Source: CAZSAT01 sp964604675 (GTDB lineage Bacteria > Myxococcota_A > UBA796 > CAJQPC01). Taken from it: a stretch of 39,592 nucleotides of DNA. Below are positions 25,207 through 33,442 of this stretch, piece by piece. Position 1 is the first letter of the stretch. Each line of letters starts with the position of its first letter. Under the pieces are notes generated by a model, which was not told the DNA's origin, made no database searches, and saw only the letters and a list, made by a program, of their open reading frames with translations. A program made the position numbers and the translations under genes. The stretch spans positions 1 to 39,592 of the forward strand of contig CAZSAT010000064.1 in the NCBI GenBank assembly GCA_964604675.1, in the 5' to 3' direction.

Positions 25207-27468
25207 ATGATCGACGTCGCCCCCATCCAGGCCCTCTACGAGCGGCAGGCCGCCGCCCACGAGCACGCTCGCGCCCGCCTGGGCCGCCCCCTCACGCTCG
25301 GCGAGAAGATCCTCGCCGCCCACCTCGTCGACCCCGACCAGGACTTCGAGCGGCGCAAGAGCTTCCTGGATCTGCGACCCGACCGCGTGGCCATGCAGGA
25401 CGCCACGGCGCAGATGGCCGTGCTCCAGTTCATGCTGGCAGGCCGCGACGAGGTCGCGCTGCCCTCGACCATCCACTGCGACCACCTCATCCGCGCCTAC
25501 GAGGGCGCCGACGCCGACCTGGCCACCGCCAACAGCGAGAACGCCGAGGTCTACGCCTTCCTGAAGAGCGCCGGTCAGCGCTACGGCATGGGCTTCTGGA
25601 AGCCCGGCGCCGGCATCATCCACCAGGTCGTGCTCGAGAACTACGCCTTCCCCGGCGGGCTGATGATCGGCACCGACTCGCACACGGTGAACGCCGGCGG
25701 CCTCGGCATGATCGCGGTCGGTGTCGGCGGCGCCGACGCGGTCGACGCCATGGTCGGCATGCCCTGGGAGGTCCTGAACCCGGGCTTCATCGGCGTGGAG
25801 CTGGTCGGCGAGCTCAACGGCTGGGCCAGCCCGAAGGACGTCATCCTGAAGGTCTGCGAGCTGCTCACGGTCAAGGGCGGCACCAACCACATCGTGGAGT
25901 ACTTCGGCGCGGGGGCGGCCTCGATCAGCTGCACCGGCAAGGCCACGATCTGCAACATGGGCGCCGAGCATGGCGCCACCACGAGCCTGTTCCCCTACGA
26001 TTCCCGCATGGGCACCTACCTGCGGGCCACCGGCCGCGCGGCGGTGGCCGATCTGGCGGATGCCCACGCCTCCGAGCTCTGTGCCGACCCCGAGGTCGTC
26101 GCGAACCCCGAGCAGCACTACGACCGGGTGCTCCGCATCGACCTCTCCACCCTCGAGCCCCACGTCGTGGGCCCCCACACCCCCGACCGCGCCCGCCCCA
26201 TCTCCGCCCTGGGCGCGGAGTGCGACGCCGAAGGCTGGCCCCGCGAGCTCAAGTACGCGCTCATCGGGTCCTGCACGAACTCCAGCTACGAAGACGTGGA
26301 GCGCTCGGCCGACGTGGCCCGCCAGGCCGTGGACCGCGGCGTCACGTCGAAGTCCGGCTTCATGGTGTCCCCCGGCAGCGACCAGATCATGGCCACCATC
26401 GAGCGCGACGGTCAGGCCGCCGTGCTGCGCGCGGCCGGCGGCGTGGTGCTCTCGAACGCGTGTGGCCCGTGCATCGGGCAGTGGCGGCGCGACGACATCG
26501 AGAAGGGCGACGTGAACACCATCATCACGTCCTTCAACCGCAACTTCCGCGGCCGCAACGACGCCAACCCCGACACGCTGTCCTTCATCGGCAGCCCGGA
26601 GCTGGTCACCGCGCTGGCCCTGGCCGGCGACATCGGCTTCAACCCGCTCACGGACTCCCTCACCGATGCCGACGGCAACCGCTTCATGCTCGAGCCCCCC
26701 ACCGGCGAGGAGCTGCCGCCCGAGGGCTTCGCCTCCGAGCTGGGTGGCTTCGTGGCGCCCGCGTCGGCGGCGGAACGGGGCTCGATCACGGTCGAGATCA
26801 CCGAAGGCTCCGCTCGGATCGAGCGGCTCACCCCCTTCGCCGCCTGGGACGGGCAGGACCTCTCCGGCCTGCGCATCCTCGTGAAGGCCGTGGGCAAGTG
26901 CACCACCGACCACATCTCGGCGGCCGGTCCCTGGTTGAAGTACCGCGGCCACCTCACCAACATCAGCGGCAACCTGATGGCGGGCGCCGAGAACGCCTGG
27001 ACCGGCGAGTTCGGCACGGGCACGAACTTCCTCACCGGGGAGAACGCCACGCACCCGGATCTCGCCAAGCAGTACAAGGCGGCCGGCCAGGCCTGGGTCA
27101 TCTTCGGCGACGAGAACTACGGCGAGGGCTCGAGCCGCGAGCACGCCGCCATGGAGCCGCGGCACATGGGCTGCCGGGCGGTCATCGTGCGCAGCTTCGC
27201 CCGCATCCACGAGACCAACCTGAAGAAGCAGGGCGTGCTGCCGCTGACCTTCGCCGACCCCGCCGACTACGACAAGGTGAGGGGCGACGACGTGGTCGAC
27301 GTGGTCGGCATCGCGCGGATCGCCAACGGCGGCAGCCCCACGGTGGTGCTCCACCACAGCGACGGCACCGAGGACGCCATCGAGACCCGCAACACCTGCA
27401 GCCGCGAGCAGTTCGCCTGGTACGAGGCGGGCTCGGCGCTCAACGCGATCCGGGCTGCGAACGCGTAG
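25207..27468 (+). CDS. acn: Aconitate hydratase, mitochondrial type
   Basis: 753 residues, interconverts citrate and isocitrate in the TCA cycle. Length, IGTDSHT, PWEVLNPGFIG, IGSCTNSSYED, SNACGPCIGQW, FNRNFRGRND, and the C-terminal swivel-domain segments TTDHISAAGPW and GDENYGEGSSREHAA identify the ~750-residue mitochondrial-type enzyme rather than AcnA (~890) or AcnB (~860). The 4Fe-4S ligands are Cys356, Cys419 and Cys422, with the same 63-residue spacing as the mammalian mitochondrial enzyme. The ATG has AGGAG 5 bases upstream. The 3' end overlaps the convergent flippase-like gene by 29 bases. Confidence 0.96.
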   Translation: MIDVAPIQALYERQAAAHEHARARLGRPLTLGEKILAAHLVDPDQDFERRKSFLDLRPDRVAMQDATAQMAVLQFMLAGRDEVALPSTIHCDHLIRAYEGADADLATANSENAEVYAFLKSAGQRYGMGFWKPGAGIIHQVVLENYAFPGGLMIGTDSHTVNAGGLGMIAVGVGGADAVDAMVGMPWEVLNPGFIGVELVGELNGWASPKDVILKVCELLTVKGGTNHIVEYFGAGAASISCTGKATICNMGAEHGATTSLFPYDSRMGTYLRATGRAAVADLADAHASELCADPEVVANPEQHYDRVLRIDLSTLEPHVVGPHTPDRARPISALGAECDAEGWPRELKYALIGSCTNSSYEDVERSADVARQAVDRGVTSKSGFMVSPGSDQIMATIERDGQAAVLRAAGGVVLSNACGPCIGQWRRDDIEKGDVNTIITSFNRNFRGRNDANPDTLSFIGSPELVTALALAGDIGFNPLTDSLTDADGNRFMLEPPTGEELPPEGFASELGGFVAPASAAERGSITVEITEGSARIERLTPFAAWDGQDLSGLRILVKAVGKCTTDHISAAGPWLKYRGHLTNISGNLMAGAENAWTGEFGTGTNFLTGENATHPDLAKQYKAAGQAWVIFGDENYGEGSSREHAAMEPRHMGCRAVIVRSFARIHETNLKKQGVLPLTFADPADYDKVRGDDVVDVVGIARIANGGSPTVVLHHSDGTEDAIETRNTCSREQFAWYEAGSALNAIRAANA

Positions 27469-28447
27469 CGGCCAGGATCTCGGGCAGCCTCCCCAGCCGG
27501 CGCCACAAGGGCACGAAGCCCAACAGAGCCGGGGGGGAGCTGTTGGCCACCCAGCTCAGGGCGGCGAAGGCGATGGCGTCGGCTTCGTCGATGCCGAAGG
27601 CGCCGAGCACGAACACGGCGGTGGCCGCCTGGCCGGCGCCCATCGACGGCGGCAGCACGATGGCCGCCAGCGACGCGAACACGATCACGCCGCTCGCGGC
27701 GAGCACGGGGAGCGGTGGGTCCAGGCCGAGCGCCGGGAAGATCGCCAGGAACGACGACATCAGCACGCCCACCTGGATGGCCGAGGTGACCACCTGGGCC
27801 GCCAGGGGTCCTCGTGCGCTCAGGCCGTCGCCGGTGTCCACGATGGTCTGACGGATGAGGGCGATGGGACCGGGACCGCGCGGCTCGGCCTCCTCCTTCG
27901 GACGGAGGCGTCGGCCGACGAGCACCAGCATGGTCGCCCCGAACACGGCGCCGACGGTCACGCCCGTCACCCAGGACATCGCCGTGGCCGCCTTGGCGGC
28001 CCCCAGCAGCACCTCCCACTGCGTCGCCCCGAGCGCGAGCACGCCGAGCAGGAAGACGAAGAAGGCCAGGGCCTCCATGAACGCGGTGATGCCCACCGCC
28101 GCCAAGGCCTGTGGCGTCGGGATGTCGAGCTCGGCCTTCAGCAGGCCCACCGCCACCAGGTCGCCCCCGCGCGCGGGCAGGATGGCGTTGACGAGCCCCG
28201 AGGTGTAGCCGATGGCCATCACGGGCCAGAAGGGCGCGCGTCGCCAGGGCAAGAGCGCGATCCAGAGGCGCAGCTCGTGGATGGTGAGGCTCAGGCACTT
28301 GAACACCACCGCTGCGAGCAGCCAGGGCAGCGAGGCGCCGGTCAGCGCTGCGACCACCCGGTCGGTGTCGGCGTCGCGCACGAGCAAGGTCAGGACCGCG
28401 AGCGACGCGGCGACCTGGCCCAGAGTGACGAGGCGCTTCCGGCTCAT
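27440..28447 (-). CDS. Flippase-like integral membrane protein (LPG synthase TM family)
   Basis: 335 residues from ATG 28447, whose bases overlap the malQ stop (ATGA), so translation is coupled. About eight hydrophobic segments. The family signature is YTSGLVNAILPARGGDLVAVGLL, matching the N-x-x-P-x-R-x-G-E/D pattern, and PPSMGAGQAATAVFVLGAFG near the C-terminus. A polar loop (RRLRPKEEAEP) lies at the centre. It belongs to the same broad family as the 18792-19802 product but the two are divergent. Coupling to malQ is unexpected and may hint at glycolipid or glycan export, or be incidental. Confidence 0.85.
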   Translation of the reverse strand: MSRKRLVTLGQVAASLAVLTLLVRDADTDRVVAALTGASLPWLLAAVVFKCLSLTIHELRLWIALLPWRRAPFWPVMAIGYTSGLVNAILPARGGDLVAVGLLKAELDIPTPQALAAVGITAFMEALAFFVFLLGVLALGATQWEVLLGAAKAATAMSWVTGVTVGAVFGATMLVLVGRRLRPKEEAEPRGPGPIALIRQTIVDTGDGLSARGPLAAQVVTSAIQVGVLMSSFLAIFPALGLDPPLPVLAASGVIVFASLAAIVLPPSMGAGQAATAVFVLGAFGIDEADAIAFAALSWVANSSPPALLGFVPLWRRLGRLPEILAATRSQPGSR

Positions 28448-29877
28448 CGACCGTAGGCTTCCGAGAGCTCCGCGAGCCGTCCCGACACCCACCAGGGCAC
28501 GTCGCTCACGCGCCACGACCAGTTCGAGCCCGTGGTGCCGGGGGTGTTCATGCGCGCCGTGGAGCCCAGGTCGAGCACGTCCTGCATCTGCGCGACGGCG
28601 TCGTTCGCCACGCTGGCCCACGCCAAGCGGATGAGATCCCAGGCCACGTCGCTCCCGTCGCGTGCGGTGTAGCGACGATACCGGTCGCGCGCGTGCTCGG
28701 GGGCGCCGGCGTACCAGCCGCGGCACGTGTCGTTGTCGTGGGTGCCCGTGTAGACCACCCAGCCCGGGCCGTCGTAGGTGTGGGGCAGGTAGGCGTGCGT
28801 GGCGCCTTCACCGAAGGCGAACTGCAAGACCTTCATGCCGGGAAGACCGGAGCGCGCGCGCAGGGCCAGGACCTCGGGGGTGATGGTGCCCAGGTCTTCC
28901 GCGAAGAGCCGCTCGCGCGGCAGGACCTCGAGCAGGTCGCCGCCGGGCACCTCGCGCCACGCGCCCTCGAGGGCCGAGCCCGCGTGGGCCGGGATGGTCC
29001 ACGTGGCCTGCAGGCCTCGAAAGTGGTCGATGCGCACGCGGTCGGTGTGCTGGAGCACCCGCGCGACCCGCGCACGCCACCAGGTGAAGCCGTCGGCCCG
29101 GTGGGCGTCCCAGGCGTACACGGGGTTGCCCCAGAGCTGCCCCTCGGCGCTGAAGGCGTCGGGTGGGGCCCCCGCCACGTTGCGCGGGCGCCCCTCGCCG
29201 TCGAGATCGAACAGCGCGCGGTGCGCCCAGGTGTCGCAGCCCCCACCGCTCACGAACAGGGGCATGTCGCCCAGGATCTGGATGCCGCGCTCGCCGGCGG
29301 CCCACTTGAGCGCCGCCCACTGCCGGTCGAACAAGAGCTGGAGCGCCAGGTGCTCCTGGATGGCGGCCTCGTGCCGCCCGCGCGCACGCTCCAGCGCCTC
29401 GGGGTCGCGGTGGCGCAGGGCCTCGTCCGGCCAGGTCCACCAGCTTCCGTGCTGCTCGTCCAGGGCCGCGTACAGTCCCCAGTCGTCGGCCCACGGCTGC
29501 TCGGCGCGCCAGTGGTCGAGGGCTTCGGGTTCACGCGCCACCAGGGCACGCGCCGCCGTGCGGAGCAGGGGGCGCTTCCAGAGCTTCACGGCGTCCCAGT
29601 CCACGTGGCCGTGGCGGACCGGCACCGGCCCGGGCTGCACGAGTCCGGCGTCGGCGAGAGCCTGCACGCTGAGCAGATCCGGGTTGCCCGCGAAGCCCGA
29701 AGGCGAGCCGTAGGGCGAGTGGCCGTGGTCCGTGGGGTTCAGCGGCAGGATCTGCCAGAGCTTGCACCCCGACGCGGCCAGGAAGTCCAGGAAGCCGTAG
29801 GCCGCGGGCCCGAGGTCGCCGATCGGCCCCTCCGAGGGGAGGCTGGAGACGTGAAGCAGGACTCCGGCGCGACGCAA
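28444..29877 (-). CDS. malQ: 4-alpha-glucanotransferase (amylomaltase, GH77)
   Basis: 477 residues, transfers alpha-1,4-glucan segments in maltodextrin and glycogen metabolism. The N-terminal GVLLHVSSLPSEGPIGDLG and KLWQILPLNPTD are diagnostic of GH77, and the catalytic residues are Asp284 (RIDHFRG, nucleophile), Glu327 (AEDLG, acid/base) and Asp381 (THDND), spaced as in Thermus amylomaltase. Start is TTG 29877 with GGGAGG a few bases upstream. The stop overlaps the flippase-like gene. Cytoplasmic. It diverges from the Cys-rich lipoprotein gene across a shared symmetric TATA region. Confidence 0.95.
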   Translation of the reverse strand: MRRAGVLLHVSSLPSEGPIGDLGPAAYGFLDFLAASGCKLWQILPLNPTDHGHSPYGSPSGFAGNPDLLSVQALADAGLVQPGPVPVRHGHVDWDAVKLWKRPLLRTAARALVAREPEALDHWRAEQPWADDWGLYAALDEQHGSWWTWPDEALRHRDPEALERARGRHEAAIQEHLALQLLFDRQWAALKWAAGERGIQILGDMPLFVSGGGCDTWAHRALFDLDGEGRPRNVAGAPPDAFSAEGQLWGNPVYAWDAHRADGFTWWRARVARVLQHTDRVRIDHFRGLQATWTIPAHAGSALEGAWREVPGGDLLEVLPRERLFAEDLGTITPEVLALRARSGLPGMKVLQFAFGEGATHAYLPHTYDGPGWVVYTGTHDNDTCRGWYAGAPEHARDRYRRYTARDGSDVAWDLIRLAWASVANDAVAQMQDVLDLGSTARMNTPGTTGSNWSWRVSDVPWWVSGRLAELSEAYGR

Positions 29878-29900
29878 GGCTCCTCCCTGGTGGGCGCTGG

Positions 29901-29908
29901 GCTATATC
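29901..29908. promoter_or_regulatory. Symmetric bidirectional -10 region between malQ and lipoprotein-cobW unit
   Basis: GCTATATC reads TATATC (29903-29908) on the plus strand and TATAGC (29906-29901) on the minus strand, sharing the TATA core. The two starts lie 23 bases (malQ, minus) and 28 bases (lipoprotein, plus) away, each with a GGAGG-type ribosome-binding site. Overlapping symmetric -10 elements are a known source of divergent transcription in bacteria. No clear -35 on either side. Confidence 0.5.
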
Positions 29909-29936
29909 CAAGTGGGGCTCGACGATGGAGGACCCG

Positions 29937-30344
29937 ATGCGACAGGCCTTGGGATGTGTGGTGGTGCTGCTCACCGGCTGCGGCTTCGGCGGCGGTGGCG
30001 GCACCGACAGCGACACCGATGGCTACGCCACCTGCAACGGCAGCTGCACCTCCACCCTGGAGGTGGTGTTCTCCGACGGTCGGCTCGACTTCGAGGTCGC
30101 GCTCACCGGCGAGGACTTCAACAACTTCAGCCTGGCGTGCCCCGACGGGGTCGGGGTGGGCGGATCGGGCCAGGACTTCGCCTACGAGTGCCTGACCGCG
30201 GGCTTCCGCCTCTCCATGGTCGACAGCAGCTTCCCCGACACCCTGGAGATCACCGCCGACGGCGAGAGCTCTACCCTGAGCCCCGACTGGAACACCGAGC
30301 AGGTCTGCAACTTCAGCTGCAACTCGGCGGCGGAGCAGATCTGA
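29937..30344 (+). CDS. Small Cys-rich lipoprotein coupled to CobW-family gene
   Basis: 135 residues from ATG 29937, chosen because GGAGG (29927-29931) lies 5 bases upstream; the ATG at 29925 overlaps that site. The signal MRQALGCVVVLLTGC has a canonical lipobox (LTGC, Cys15), then Gly and Asp/Thr spacers. The mature domain holds six cysteines, including two CxxxC motifs (CNGSC near the start, CNFSC near the end). No family recognised. The even count fits disulfide pairing; metal binding is also possible given that the stop overlaps the start of a metal-chaperone-type GTPase gene (TGATG). Confidence 0.78.
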   Translation: MRQALGCVVVLLTGCGFGGGGGTDSDTDGYATCNGSCTSTLEVVFSDGRLDFEVALTGEDFNNFSLACPDGVGVGGSGQDFAYECLTAGFRLSMVDSSFPDTLEITADGESSTLSPDWNTEQVCNFSCNSAAEQI

Positions 30345-31585
30345 TGGTGCCGGTGCACGTCGTCGCCGGCTTCCTCGGTGCGGGCAAGACCACCCTGCTC
30401 CGCGAGCAGCTCGCCCTGCGCGCGGGCACGGAGCGCTGTGCGGTCGTGGTGAACGACTTCGGAGAAGCCAGCATCGACGCCACGCTCCTCGACGGCGGCG
30501 TGGGCGTCACGGAGATCGCCGGGGGCTGCGTGTGCTGCACCGCTCCCGAAGGCCTGGTGCCGGCGCTCCGGGCCATCGTCGACGAGCTCGAGGTCGATCG
30601 CATCTTCATCGAGCCCACGGGCCTGGCCCGTCCCGCCGACCTCGTCGACACCCTCGCGCGCAGCGGCCTGCCGCTCGAGCTGAGGCCCGTGGTGGTCGTG
30701 GTCGACCCGAGCCGGCTCGCCAGCCAGGCGCCGCTGCTCCTCGAACAGATCGACGCCGCCGAGATCCTCGTCGCGAACCGTGTCGATCTCGCCACCGACG
30801 AGGCGCTGCAGGCCTTTCGTGCCCTGGCCGATCGGCACTACCCGCCGCTGACCGCCGTGGCGGAGTGCGAGCGCGGTCAGGTGTCGCAGGAGCTCTTCTC
30901 GCTGCGCCGGCAGGCCGCACCGGCCACGCGCTTCACGCTGCCAGCACCGCCGAGCACCGCCGGCTACGCCGCCGCCTCGCGCACCTGGGACCAGGTGTTC
31001 GACATGGGTGCCTTGAAGGCGTGGATCCGTTCCTGCGGCGCCGAGCGCTTCAAGGGGCTCTTCCACACCGACATCGGCTGCTACCGGATCGAGCTGAGCG
31101 GCGGCGTGCTCGAGGCGGTGCCCAGCTTGTACCGTGGCCCGTCCCGTGCCGACCTCATCGTGCTCGGCTCGGCGGAGGGGCTGCTCGACCAGCTCGACCC
31201 CCTGGTCTACGTGCCCACGGCGCACACTGGGGTGGCGCTTCAGCACGTCGGTGGCCAGCGCGAGGTCAGCCGCGCCGAGCTGGCGGCGCTGCCGGGCCAG
31301 GTCGACGTCGCCGAGCACGTGCCCGGTCGGGCCGGTGAAGGCGTGATGCTCCGCGAGGTGCTCGCGCTGGGCGACGGATCGCGCTTCGTGGTGGTGGCGA
31401 GCGACGGCATGACCACCGCCCCGGTGCCGGTGGGCGAGGCCGGCAACGCCGTGCTCGTCCATGGGCTCGATGGCGAGGCGCTCCCCGAAGGCAAGGGCGG
31501 ACCCTTCCGGTTGTTGGTTCCGCCGGGCGAGGGCAGCGCGTGCGCCAACGTGAAGAAGGTGGTGCGCATCCAGCTAGCGGATTGA
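30344..31585 (+). CDS. CobW/ZNG1-family GTPase with C-terminal molybdopterin-fold-like domain
   Basis: 413 residues. G3E GTPase part: Walker A GFLGAGKTT (9-17), the metal-binding CxCC motif in GGCVCC (Cys62, Cys64, Cys65), EPTGLA (Glu90) and NRVD (145-148) for guanine recognition. Residues ~200-290 form the CobW C-terminal domain (KGLFHTD, then YRIELSGG). These proteins insert or deliver metals such as Zn or Co. The final ~110 residues are extra: SRAELAALPG, GVMLREVL, VVASDGMTTAPV, LDGEALP and GGPFRLLVP then NVKKVVRIQL closely follow the order of motifs at the end of sulfite-oxidase-like (PF00174) domains. The pterin-coordinating Cys region of true enzymes is not evident. Translation is coupled to the upstream lipoprotein. 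Confidence 0.85.
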   Translation: MVPVHVVAGFLGAGKTTLLREQLALRAGTERCAVVVNDFGEASIDATLLDGGVGVTEIAGGCVCCTAPEGLVPALRAIVDELEVDRIFIEPTGLARPADLVDTLARSGLPLELRPVVVVVDPSRLASQAPLLLEQIDAAEILVANRVDLATDEALQAFRALADRHYPPLTAVAECERGQVSQELFSLRRQAAPATRFTLPAPPSTAGYAAASRTWDQVFDMGALKAWIRSCGAERFKGLFHTDIGCYRIELSGGVLEAVPSLYRGPSRADLIVLGSAEGLLDQLDPLVYVPTAHTGVALQHVGGQREVSRAELAALPGQVDVAEHVPGRAGEGVMLREVLALGDGSRFVVVASDGMTTAPVPVGEAGNAVLVHGLDGEALPEGKGGPFRLLVPPGEGSACANVKKVVRIQLAD

Positions 31586-31663
31586 GGGGACCCCCTGCGG
31601 TAGCCTGCCGCCGAGGTTCCTATCGGCAAGAGCCGCTATCCCTACGCCGCGGGCCCCACGCTC

Positions 31664-32923
31664 TTGATGCTCGCGCTGGTGCTGGTCTTCCTCTCCCAGT
31701 CGGTGCTCCAGTCCAACCGCATGGAGGGCGTGGCCTTCTACGCGCACTGGGTGGGCGCGAAGGCGGTGGCCGTCGAGCAGACGGCCGCGCCCCTCTACAC
31801 CCAGGAGGGCCGCCAGCGCGTGGCCGAGGCGGGGCTCTCGGCCGCGAAGCTCGACGGGCATCCCCAGCTCGTGGGCGCGGCGGTCCGCGGTGCGAACACC
31901 TACGGACCCGGGCACGTGACCGTGGGCACGCCCTTCTATTACCGGATCAGCCACCTGCTCTCCACGCAGGAGTACGTGTACGACGTGGTGCGCTTCCAGG
32001 TGCTCTCCAACATCGGATGGCTGCTGGCGTGTGTCTTGATGTGCAGCGCGTTCGGCGCCACGGAGGCGGTCCTCGGGCTCGTGGTGCTCGTCTGCTTGTC
32101 GGCCTACGCGCCGCTGGCGCAGGACCAGGCCTGGGCCGCGCAGGGGAGGGCGCTCGTCACCCTGCTCGGCTTCGTCGTCGCCCAGTGGACCGCCACCCAG
32201 CGAAAGCACAACGTGGGCTCTGCGGGGGTGCTGGTCGCGCTCACCGTGGCCTACCACCCCGCCCTCGTCCTGGTGCCCATGCTGCTGCTGATCGGCGAAC
32301 TGGCGGGACGCCGGCGTGACCGCGCCAAGCGCTTCGGTGCGGGCCTCCTGGCCGGCGGCGTGCTCGCCGTGTTGATCGGAACCGTGGGCTACGCCCGTCT
32401 CGGCGACTGGTGGGCGTGGTTCGGCACGCTGTTCGACGACAACCCCATCGACTCCCTGGCGCGCGGGAGCGTGGCCTTGGAGGTGCTCTCCACGGAGCTG
32501 CTCGGCTGGCGCGTGCCCTCGCTGGCGCTGCCGGTCGCGGCCTCCGCGGTGGCCCTGGCCGTGCGCTTCCGAGCCGCCCTGGTCGAGCCCGCACCCGCCG
32601 TGGCCTTCGCGGTCAGCCTCGGCGCGGCGGCCGAGATCCTCGTGAGCGACCGGGCCGCCACCCACAGCTTCGTGCTGATGGTGCCGACCCTGCTCTACCT
32701 GCTGCGAGAGGGGGCAGCGCCGCGGCCTCAGGTGCTCGCGGTGCTGGGCTTCGGGCTCACCTCGAGCCCCGCGGGCACCCTGGCCACGGTCTTTCCCATG
32801 AAGCTCTGGAACCTGCTGTCGGCGCCCCACCTCACGGCCCTCACGGCGCACGTCGGCGTGCTGCTGATGATCGCTGCGCTGCTCCTGGATCTGAGGCGGC
32901 CGGCCTCCAGCGACCCCGGATAG
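31664..32923 (+). CDS. Multi-pass membrane protein, GT87-like
   Basis: 419 residues in the frame from TTG 31664 (ATG at 31667 is equally possible). About 9-10 hydrophobic segments. The first loop (YAHWVGAKAVAVEQ, then APLYTQEGRQ) resembles the alpha-mannosyltransferase-like DUF2029/GT87 pattern, where the loop after helix 1 holds a small acidic/aromatic motif and LY-x. No acidic catalytic pair is obvious, so activity is uncertain. Upstream of the start the frame stays open to 31604 and encodes a plausible charged N-terminus (GKSRYPYAAG) but has no ATG, GTG or TTG. TAGCCT at 31601-31606 is a candidate -10. Confidence 0.68.
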   Translation: MMLALVLVFLSQSVLQSNRMEGVAFYAHWVGAKAVAVEQTAAPLYTQEGRQRVAEAGLSAAKLDGHPQLVGAAVRGANTYGPGHVTVGTPFYYRISHLLSTQEYVYDVVRFQVLSNIGWLLACVLMCSAFGATEAVLGLVVLVCLSAYAPLAQDQAWAAQGRALVTLLGFVVAQWTATQRKHNVGSAGVLVALTVAYHPALVLVPMLLLIGELAGRRRDRAKRFGAGLLAGGVLAVLIGTVGYARLGDWWAWFGTLFDDNPIDSLARGSVALEVLSTELLGWRVPSLALPVAASAVALAVRFRAALVEPAPAVAFAVSLGAAAEILVSDRAATHSFVLMVPTLLYLLREGAAPRPQVLAVLGFGLTSSPAGTLATVFPMKLWNLLSAPHLTALTAHVGVLLMIAALLLDLRRPASSDPG

Positions 32924-32942
32924 AGCGGAACCGGAGGTGAGG

Positions 32943-33353
32943 ATGTCCCACGCGGTCGAGGTTGGCCTGCCCGTGCTCTGGGGCGACATGGACGCCTTGG
33001 GGCACGTGAACAACGTGCGCTACTTCCAGTGGTTCGAGCAGGCACGCATCGCCTTGTTCGAAGCCGTCGGCCTGGTGCACACGGGAACGCCCACCGTCGG
33101 GCCGATCCTGGCGACCACGCGCTGCGACTTCGAGCAGCCCTTGGCCTACCCCGACCACGTCCTGGTCCGCGCCCGGGTCGAGCGCATCGGGCGCACGAGC
33201 TTCGTGCTCGCCTACGAGGTCGTTCGAGCCGCGGACCCCGCCGTGCCGGTGGCTTCCGGCGACAGCGTGGTCGTGATGTTCGACTACGAGGCCCAGACCT
33301 CCGTCGCCATGCCCGAGGACCTGCGCGCAGCCCTCGAAGCGCACCGCGCGTAG
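32943..33353 (+). CDS. Acyl-CoA thioesterase, 4HBT/hotdog family
   Basis: 136 residues from ATG 32943; GGAGG at 32933-32937 is 5 bases upstream, which favours it over GTG 32937. The hotdog fold is recognised by WGDMDALGHVNNVRYFQWFEQAR, where the Asp of GDMD is the position of the catalytic Asp in 4-hydroxybenzoyl-CoA thioesterase, followed by RCDFEQPLAYPD. Hydrolyses a thioester, substrate unknown; cytoplasmic. It starts 19 bases after the membrane protein gene, so it is probably in the same transcript. A GC-rich hairpin lies between it and the convergent HDOD gene. Confidence 0.92.
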   Translation: MSHAVEVGLPVLWGDMDALGHVNNVRYFQWFEQARIALFEAVGLVHTGTPTVGPILATTRCDFEQPLAYPDHVLVRARVERIGRTSFVLAYEVVRAADPAVPVASGDSVVVMFDYEAQTSVAMPEDLRAALEAHRA

Positions 33354-33397
33354 AACGTGAGCACCGCTCGGGTCATCTCGGGTCGCATGCTTGCGCC

Positions 33398-33415
33398 CGC
33401 CGGCCGTCGCCGGCG
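33398..33415. terminator. Short GC hairpin between convergent genes
   Basis: CGCCGGC and GCCGGCG pair over 7 bp with loop CGTC, in the 89-base gap between the thioesterase and HDOD genes. There is no T-tract, and such hairpins arise easily in this GC content. Termination role inferred from position only. Confidence 0.3.
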
Positions 33416-33442
33416 TCCCGCCTCCTCGACGTGCCCCGCACC

